DNA of 64,000 nucleotides from a virus, in IMG/VR virus record IMGVR_UViG_3300023084_000009, positions 1-64,000 of that record. One strand, given 5' to 3'. Each line of letters begins with the position of its first letter. The stretch's first letter is position 1. The position numbers were made by a program, and so were the translations under genes. The notes under the pieces were generated by a model, which searched no databases, was not told the origin of the DNA, and saw nothing but the letters and a program-made list of their open reading frames with translations. Below, piece by piece: positions 58,717 through 64,000 of this stretch.

Positions 58717-59426
58717 CTAACGTCATTCGCATACTGAACAAAAGGTCCTTGAGAATTAACGTAGTGAAGAAAGATCTGATGATGGTATGTATCATCTTCT
58801 TTTCTCCTAATCGTTCTCCAAAGATTCTTGACCTTGCTATGCCTACTTTCTAGTGGATCTCTCCAGTGCTCACGCTCGCAACCCTTATAAACAGCAGCAT
58901 CACCATTCTTCATTACAACACATGACTCACTACCATCAGGTCTTTCAAACCAAATAGGCCAAGGTTTATCTGAGTTTGTACTAATTTGAAGAGTTACACT
59001 AATTTCACATGCTGGACGATCACTATGCCGACTTAACTCTTGACCAAGATAATAAAAGCGATCATAGAAATAAGTGGGAAGTAAATCAATGCCTAAGCAT
59101 TTTTCTATTTCTTTACGAACAATGTAATGTAACTGCTTGTACATTGGTACATTATATCTGGCAAGAGATCCATTTACTTGCATCTCTTCTGGTTCAAAAA
59201 TAACCTTATCCTTACGGACATAGTTCATTTGACCAGATAGTCTTTTGCCAGTTTCATCCAGTGGAGGAGAACAATACAGGTTTTCAGGATCTAAGATAAG
59301 TCCAGGAAGAAAAAGATAACCATTCTCTTCAAAGGACTTATTCTTTGTCATGTCTGTGGTTGTTGGAAGGCAAGTACGACTATACCCCTCAGCATAAGAA
59401 CCACCAGTCGATACATACTCTTTCAT
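58713..59426 (-). CDS. 2OG-Fe(II) oxygenase (cyanophage type)
   Basis: 237 residues from the ATG at 59426 (TGATG overlap with the preceding gene). Seen: F-E-E-N-G-Y-L-F-L-P-G-L-I, Y-D-R-F-Y-Y-L-G-Q-E-L, H134-S-D136-R-P-A-C-E-I-S-V-T-L-Q-I, G-D-A-A-V-Y-K-G and E-H187-W-R-D-P-L. A conserved His/Tyr-rich end H-H-Q-I-F-L-H-Y-V follows. Cotranscribed with the P4H-type gene upstream from an early-type promoter, so it is probably not a virion-maturation enzyme. Substrate unknown. Confidence 0.85.
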   Translation of the reverse strand: MKEYVSTGGSYAEGYSRTCLPTTTDMTKNKSFEENGYLFLPGLILDPENLYCSPPLDETGKRLSGQMNYVRKDKVIFEPEEMQVNGSLARYNVPMYKQLHYIVRKEIEKCLGIDLLPTYFYDRFYYLGQELSRHSDRPACEISVTLQISTNSDKPWPIWFERPDGSESCVVMKNGDAAVYKGCEREHWRDPLESRHSKVKNLWRTIRRKEDDTYHHQIFLHYVNSQGPFVQYANDVR

Positions 59427-60043
59427 CACTTCCACCTCGGACCAACTACCCATCCAACAATACTCTTACGCAAACCAGAACGTACTTTACGAACTCTATG
59501 GGGAGTACGTGAATCAAATACCATCAAAGTTCCTCTTTGCTTTGGTGCAAAATAGGTCTTACCACTATTGTCTAAGAACTGAACTTCACCACCAGTATAT
59601 TCAGAAGGATCAGAAAGTTGTAGTGCAAAAGAAAGTTTCCTTATGTATTCACCATTTAAAGTTACTTGATCCTCGGCAAGATTGTTACCAGAACCAGCAA
59701 CGATTTGTGGTTTATAACAAGTGTCTATACCAGCATCAATGTGCCACTTATAGAATTGTCCTTCTCCATACTGTGTGTATTGAATATTTCCACCATCAAT
59801 CTCTGTCAGATCATAGCAAAAATTCTCACGATTTACCTTGTCAATGTAGTACCACAACCAACCACCAATCCAGTGAGAGGTTGGAACCCATACATTTTTG
59901 CTATTACGAATGACTTTATCTACTTCTGCACCCATGATTTGAGAATCTTGTGCCTGTTCATCAAATCTTTTAAGGTCTTTTTCGATAATTTCTACAATGT
60001 CAGTTGGCATCTCAGTCATGTGCCAACATGTTAAATACGCCAT
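59426..60043 (-). CDS. Prolyl-4-hydroxylase-like (PKHD-type) 2OG-Fe(II) oxygenase
   Basis: 205 residues. Q-Y-G-E-G-Q-F-Y-K-W-H101-I-D103, R-K-L-S-F-A-L-Q-L-S, Y-T-G-G-E-V-Q-F, G-T-L-M-V-F-D-S-R-T-P-H182-R-V and R192-K-S-I-V-G-W form a complete P4Hc active site (Fe ligands H101, D103, H182; R192 for 2OG). Known: this group hydroxylates proline or other residues in diverse proteins. First gene of a two-gene unit with a consensus sigma70 promoter. Confidence 0.88.
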   Translation of the reverse strand: MAYLTCWHMTEMPTDIVEIIEKDLKRFDEQAQDSQIMGAEVDKVIRNSKNVWVPTSHWIGGWLWYYIDKVNRENFCYDLTEIDGGNIQYTQYGEGQFYKWHIDAGIDTCYKPQIVAGSGNNLAEDQVTLNGEYIRKLSFALQLSDPSEYTGGEVQFLDNSGKTYFAPKQRGTLMVFDSRTPHRVRKVRSGLRKSIVGWVVGPRWK

Positions 60044-60067
60044 ACTTGAATAATATCCTTCAGGTTG

Positions 60068-60096
60068 ATTATATAGTAAAGTATCAAAGATGTCAA
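60068..60096 (-). promoter_or_regulatory. Consensus sigma70 promoter for the oxygenase pair
   Basis: TTGACA (60091-60096), 17-bp spacer, TATAAT (60068-60073). Full consensus, about 25 nt before the ATG at 60043, inside an otherwise late fibre region. Confidence 0.85.
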
Positions 60097-60100
60097 TAAT

Positions 60101-60346
60101 TTATTCTTCAGATGATTCCTGTAAGAGAGCAATGAGTGCTAGTTTTTGCTCACGAGTTAGGGATTCGAAAGGATCTGATTCTTCAACTGGTTCTACTACT
60201 GTTGGATGATCGTTTTCAATTGGATGACAACACTCATCATCACACACAGCAGTACATCCTTCTGGTGGAGACCATACAGAAGTGTCTCCGTCCCATACAA
60301 CGCGATTAATACACTTGCCTTCTGAATTTAAGATTGCGTAGATCAT
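60101..60346 (-). CDS. Small tail-associated hypothetical protein
   Basis: 81 residues. M-I-Y-A-I-L-N-S-E-G-K-C-I-N-R-V-V-W-D-G-D-T-S-V-W-S-P-P-E-G resembles the N-terminal domain of small fibre-associated proteins. Then come four cysteines (C-T-A-V-C-D-D-E-C-C-H) and a helical end (L-T-R-E-Q-K-L-A-L-I-A-L-L-Q). Strong AAGGAGGT RBS. It follows a Gly-rich fibre gene; function unknown. Confidence 0.6.
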   Translation of the reverse strand: MIYAILNSEGKCINRVVWDGDTSVWSPPEGCTAVCDDECCHPIENDHPTVVEPVEESDPFESLTREQKLALIALLQESSEE

Positions 60347-60363
60347 TTTTTTACCTCCTTATT

Positions 60364-61584
60364 TTACCATGCCCAAACACGGATTCGACCGTCGCCGCCG
60401 TTTCCGCCAGCGCCAGAATCGCCTTGACCGTCAAACGATGCGCCACCACCGGCGCCACCACCACCTATCGCTGCATTACCACCAGCACCAGCATCTCCAG
60501 TTTTATTCGGAGCACCGCCGCCAGCACCACTAAGTCCACCGGCAGAAATGCTTCCACCCGATTCACCATCAGTCGATCCAGCATTATTGGTGAATGGAGC
60601 ATCAGAAGGATTCCAACCTCCAGGAGTTGCTAGATAACTAGTAGTGTTATATGCAGCACCGCCACCACCGCCAGCGCCGCACCAGCCTTGAAAACCACCG
60701 GCTGAAGCGTAAATCTGTGGATAATTATTGGTGCGGGACCCGCCGGGTCCTAGATATCTGAAGTTATTGTAAGCTGAATATTGTCCCCAGGCAACTGGGA
60801 CTGTGTTGTTGTAAGGATTAGTCCCAACACTGTCATCGTCACCACCTTTACCTTTTGTTCCAAAACCACTAGTAAGGTGAGATCCAAATGATGATGTGCC
60901 ACCATCTGTACCATCATTACCATTTGTACTATCCGCTGTAACAGAAGCTCCACCGGTTCCGCCAGCGGCAATAGTAATTGACTCTGTTGATCCTAGAGAA
61001 CTAGCAGCAAAAATTTTCTTAGTTATAGGACTTCCCCAACCACCTGATCCACCATTGGTTCTAGTATTGGAAGCACCTTTTCTTCCACTACCGCCGCCGC
61101 CCCCGCCGCCGATAACTTCGACTTCAACCCAGGTTACACCAGCAGGTTTTGTCCAAGTTCCGTTAGATGTAAATTCTTGGAAATCAAGTGAAGAACCACC
61201 ACCAGACCCAGTAATACCTTGGGTGCCTTGTGTTCCAGATCCAGTAGTACCTTGAATTCCTTGAACTCCCTGGGAACCAACAACTCCCTGAGTACCTGTG
61301 GTTCCTTGTCTTCCTTCAGTACCTTGAATCCCGTATCCCTGAACACCCTGAGTTCCTGTGTTTCCTTGAATGCCCTGAGTTCCTTGAGCACCATCGGAAG
61401 GTCCTTGAAGACCCTGCACTCCTTGAATCCCTTGGACACCAGATGAAGGTCCTTGTGTTCCTTGAGTACCTTGAGTGCCTAGATTCGATCTAACCCAAGA
61501 CGATCCGTTCCATTGCCAGGTAGTACTATTCGCACTATAAGTTTGATTTAAACTTGGATTATCTGGAAAATTAAGTGCAGGCAT
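60364..61584 (-). CDS. Collagen-like plus glycine-rich adhesin
   Basis: 406 residues. N-terminal anchor W-Q-W-N-G-S-S-W-V-R, about 95 residues of collagen-like triplets with a few G-P-S, a domain beginning F-Q-E-F-T-S-N-G-T-W-T-K-P and ending V-E-V-E-V-I-G-G-G-G-G-G, then ~230 residues of Gly-rich repeats closing G-R-I-R-V-W-A-W. It combines collagen stalk and polyglycine tip in one chain. Late motif upstream. Confidence 0.75.
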   Translation of the reverse strand: MPALNFPDNPSLNQTYSANSTTWQWNGSSWVRSNLGTQGTQGTQGPSSGVQGIQGVQGLQGPSDGAQGTQGIQGNTGTQGVQGYGIQGTEGRQGTTGTQGVVGSQGVQGIQGTTGSGTQGTQGITGSGGGSSLDFQEFTSNGTWTKPAGVTWVEVEVIGGGGGGGSGRKGASNTRTNGGSGGWGSPITKKIFAASSLGSTESITIAAGGTGGASVTADSTNGNDGTDGGTSSFGSHLTSGFGTKGKGGDDDSVGTNPYNNTVPVAWGQYSAYNNFRYLGPGGSRTNNYPQIYASAGGFQGWCGAGGGGGAAYNTTSYLATPGGWNPSDAPFTNNAGSTDGESGGSISAGGLSGAGGGAPNKTGDAGAGGNAAIGGGGAGGGASFDGQGDSGAGGNGGDGRIRVWAW

Positions 61585-61602
61585 TATTCAACTTTTTAGA
61601 AA

Positions 61603-61609
61603 TATTTAT
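61603..61609 (-). promoter_or_regulatory. Late-type promoter motif (ATAAATA)
   Basis: ATAAATA (TAATAAATATTTC) 19 nt before the ATG at 61584, touching the upstream stop codon. Confidence 0.45.
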
Positions 61610-63879
61610 TAGAGAGCAACTGCATATGCAATTGCTATGGCTTCAGAAACTCCACCACCACCGCCACCTGCTCCAGAAGGACCTTGAACACCCTGAGCAC
61701 CTTGAGCACCACCAGTGTCACCCTGAATACCTAAAATACCTTGAGCACCCTGAACGCCAGCGCCCGTAATACCTTGAACACCCTGAGTACCATATGTACC
61801 CTGAAGACCTGTTATACCCTGTGTTCCTTGAGTACCAGCACCTGTAGTACCTTGAGCACCTTGAGCACCATCAATACCTTGAATTCCCTGAGTGCTGCCG
61901 CCACCACCACCAGAGAATATCGAACCATTTTGATAAAGGTCCCCAGTGAAATATATGTCTCCAGCAACAGTTACACCAGTACCAATAGTTTCAAGTTTCT
62001 TAGTATCCTTGTGATAAAGTTCGGCACTTCCAGATCCAGTGAACACTGCCGTTCTTCCACTGCTACCAAGATAAGTACCAGATACGCCACCACTTGAGAT
62101 AACTACATCACCAGAGGTTCCACCAGAATCATTAGACTGCAGATGCAAATCATTACTAGCATTAGCAGATACCTTGAGTGCTGATGATTGTGGAGTTAAT
62201 CTCCCTTTTAGAGAACCACTAAATTTGACATCTAAAGCACTATTAGTGGTAGATCTATCAATAATAACTCTATCACTAAATGTAGAAAGACCAGTTGCAG
62301 TTACACCACCAGTAATACTTACACCAGCACCAGTTGTTCTGATTCTACGAGTATTATCATAATAAAGAATACACGATCCATCATCAATATACTGTGCTTT
62401 TATTTCCGTTCCTGCTTGATTATTGAATATAATCTGATTTGCCTTAATAACTAAAGACCCGCTGGCATCTTCTTCCGAGAAGACAGTGTGACCACCTTGG
62501 GCTGCTGGCAATTTATAAATTTGCATTCGATCGCCAGCACTAGATCCAATGTTCAAAACATTGTTATTATTTCCATCTAGTGTTCTAACAACAATATTAT
62601 TACCATTGGTATCTAAATCACCACCGAGTTTTGGTGTAGTATCTTCAAAAATACTAGAGATTCCAGATCCACCACCGCCACCACCACTTGAAACATTAGA
62701 ACTGGTGAAGACCGCATTACCCATATAATCATGGGCTGAGCACTGATAATGTAGAACTGCTGGTGTGGTATCTGTGATTGTTATCTCAGTATATGCACCA
62801 GAACTTCCTGCAGTTCCTGCTGTTGTTACGTTAGTTGTGTATTGAGTGGTCTTGTCTGCAGTGGTATAAAAACGTAGAGGGTGAGTACTATTAGAAGAAT
62901 GACTTTGATCAAATCTATAAGTTCTACCAGGCTGAAGATATAAGAAAGGAGATTCAAAACCAGTCTCTACATTCCTTCTTAAATAATAAGCACTAGAAGA
63001 TCCTTGGCCACTATATCTGTGATTACCACTCTTAGATTGTACAGATACATTAAAAATTACAGTACCACTGTTATGTTTTGCTGCAATAAATTCTGAATAT
63101 GATAGTTGAGAAGCTGATGCTATGCCAGTTACATTAATTCCATCAAATGTAGTTTCTAATTTTATCGATGATGAAGTGGGGTCTCCATGATAAAGTGTAA
63201 CTCCATTATCATTATCAATAACTAATCTCTGTTCATAAAGTCCTACACCTTGTCCAGGAGTAGCTCCCCGCCCAAAGGTAAACGTACCGCCTCTACCATA
63301 TAATTCCCAGTCACTATTTCCACCGGTTTGATATACATGTGCGGTTCGACCAACGCCTAGAATTTTACCATGAACAAGAGAATCCGGAATTAAAAATGAA
63401 AGTCCATTACCAAATGTAGAAACACCAGAGACATTTAATTGCTCAAAATTACCATCTAGAGCATAAGCAGTCCTCCACTTATTACTGCTAGTACCAAAAT
63501 CTACTTGCTTATTTACTTGTGGAGATAAAACTCCTTGGTCTGATAGACTAATTAATGCTGTGGAAGTTCCGTTATATTTTCTTGCAATATTTAATGCAAC
63601 TGACGATCCAGAAGTATTCGGAACTGTAAAAAGAAATCCGTTTGTAGCAGGACCAGAAACGTCTCTGGTTAGTTCAATTGCAGGACCAACTGATCTAAAA
63701 AATGTAGTGACACCAGAAACATTTAATCCAACAACACTCGCATCACCCTTAACATCGAGTTTTGCTATTGGATTTGTCGTACCTATACCAATATTTTTAC
63801 TGGCAGACGTGGCAATTATACTTGCACCGACACCAACGTCTAAACCATCTTTTACTATAAAATTCTTATAATCGGCCAA
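61609..63879 (-). CDS. Fibre protein with cupredoxin-like domain and collagen-like end
   Basis: 756 residues. Beta modules ([13 protein letters not shown]), a cupredoxin-like domain at about residues 265-395 with H333 (T-H-P-L-R-F), C380, H383 and M386 (C-S-A-H-D-Y-M), then more modules, a collagen-like stretch (~90 residues) and a short hydrophobic end ([10 protein letters not shown]). The His-Cys-His-Met set matches the one in 18739-22326, spacing differing by one residue. No chaperone domain. Confidence 0.75.
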   Translation of the reverse strand: MADYKNFIVKDGLDVGVGASIIATSASKNIGIGTTNPIAKLDVKGDASVVGLNVSGVTTFFRSVGPAIELTRDVSGPATNGFLFTVPNTSGSSVALNIARKYNGTSTALISLSDQGVLSPQVNKQVDFGTSSNKWRTAYALDGNFEQLNVSGVSTFGNGLSFLIPDSLVHGKILGVGRTAHVYQTGGNSDWELYGRGGTFTFGRGATPGQGVGLYEQRLVIDNDNGVTLYHGDPTSSSIKLETTFDGINVTGIASASQLSYSEFIAAKHNSGTVIFNVSVQSKSGNHRYSGQGSSSAYYLRRNVETGFESPFLYLQPGRTYRFDQSHSSNSTHPLRFYTTADKTTQYTTNVTTAGTAGSSGAYTEITITDTTPAVLHYQCSAHDYMGNAVFTSSNVSSGGGGGGSGISSIFEDTTPKLGGDLDTNGNNIVVRTLDGNNNNVLNIGSSAGDRMQIYKLPAAQGGHTVFSEEDASGSLVIKANQIIFNNQAGTEIKAQYIDDGSCILYYDNTRRIRTTGAGVSITGGVTATGLSTFSDRVIIDRSTTNSALDVKFSGSLKGRLTPQSSALKVSANASNDLHLQSNDSGGTSGDVVISSGGVSGTYLGSSGRTAVFTGSGSAELYHKDTKKLETIGTGVTVAGDIYFTGDLYQNGSIFSGGGGGSTQGIQGIDGAQGAQGTTGAGTQGTQGITGLQGTYGTQGVQGITGAGVQGAQGILGIQGDTGGAQGAQGVQGPSGAGGGGGGVSEAIAIAYAVAL

Positions 63880-63921
63880 GGTACTGTTCCCCCATATATT
63901 CTGGGTTTTTATACTTTCAAG

Positions 63922-63928
63922 TATTTAG
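63922..63928 (-). promoter_or_regulatory. Late-type promoter motif (CTAAATA)
   Basis: CTAAATA (AACTAAATACTTGAAAG) 43 nt before the ATG at 63879, directly after the stop of the partial gene at the window edge. Confidence 0.5.
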
Positions 63929-64000
63929 TTAATAATTATATGTGTAAGTTCCTAGCACTCTAACAACATAACTGTCAGAATTTCCAACCCCAGTATTATT
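63929..64000 (-). CDS. 3' end of an upstream gene cut by the window edge
   Basis: 23 codons open from the window edge, ending V-V-R-V-L-G-T-Y-T-Y-N-Y and TAA at 63929-63931. The beta-rich ending and location suggest another structural protein. Identity cannot be judged from the fragment. Confidence 0.5.
   Translation of the reverse strand, partial: NNTGVGNSDSYVVRVLGTYTYNY

Noticed and set aside
1-64000. Diversity-generating retroelement or other hypervariation cassette near the adhesins
   Set aside because: No reverse-transcriptase frame or paired template/variable repeats were seen.
1-64000. Photosynthesis genes expected in many cyanophages (psbA, psbD, hli)
   Set aside because: None found in this window; small membrane proteins at 39004, 39069 and 44395 lack the known Hli or Psb motifs.

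Overview
The window looks like part of the genome of a T4-like marine cyanophage (Kyanoviridae-type myovirus infecting Synechococcus or Prochlorococcus). The evidence is a T4-type set of baseplate, hub and head-completion genes (gp4, gp5-like, gp26, gp27-like, gp48, gp51-like, gp53, gp54-like), a T4-type replication and late-transcription set (gp32, gp33, gp59), the cyanophage genes PhoH, ThyX, glutaredoxin and a Mom-like DNA modifier, and small proteins of cyanobacterial families (DUF1825, DUF4278). The DNA is AT-rich. Nearly all genes are on the minus strand. The plus strand carries only gp4-hypothetical-gp48-gp53 (35971-38428) and one halogenase (47408-48577).

Layout. (1) 1-1945: a two-ORF DNA adenine methyltransferase, a 2OG-Fe(II) oxygenase and a zinc-ribbon protein. 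(2) 1974-26512: virion appendage genes: Gly/Cys-rich adhesins, collagen-like and beta-helical fibres, a tail-collar protein, and short distal fibre proteins interleaved with tail-fibre assembly chaperones. Set among them are a flavin-dependent halogenase, three tRNA genes (Leu-TAA, Met-CAT, Ile-TAT), an orphan Phd-like antitoxin and a 51-aa zinc ribbon. (3) 26509-38428: tail hub, tape-measure-like and baseplate genes, with a divergent late-promoter pair at 35931-35970. (4) 38408-44191: replication and modification operon (Mom-like, two membrane micro-proteins, gp32, DUF1825, gp59, gp33, exonuclease, PhoH, ThyX). (5) 44238-47340: early-type small genes, including a four-gene micro-operon and glutaredoxin. 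(6) 47408-64000: a second halogenase, three more 2OG oxygenases and a second large set of fibre and adhesin genes.

Two promoter classes are visible. Late-type ATAAATA/CTAAATA motifs lie just upstream of most structural genes. Five sigma70-like promoters, each with a 17-bp spacer (-35 TTGACA, TTGACG or TTGATA; -10 TATAAT or TATACT), lie before gp32, the ThyX/replication operon, the micro-operon, glutaredoxin and the 2OG-oxygenase pair. The genes are tightly packed: start and stop codons commonly overlap by 1, 4 or 8-14 nt. Eleven supported genes of 22-58 residues are listed with starts read directly from the DNA.

The most unusual signals are: cupredoxin-like domains with a complete His-Cys-His-Met set inside two tail-fibre proteins; an M23-type peptidase domain in the hub region with its two metal motifs in reversed order; a 24-nt perfect hairpin found both between two tRNAs and in the 5' leader of an early operon; a stop codon, terminator loop and -35 box stacked on the same bases; and two distinct flavin halogenases. 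Functions are read from motifs and context only; no database search was possible.
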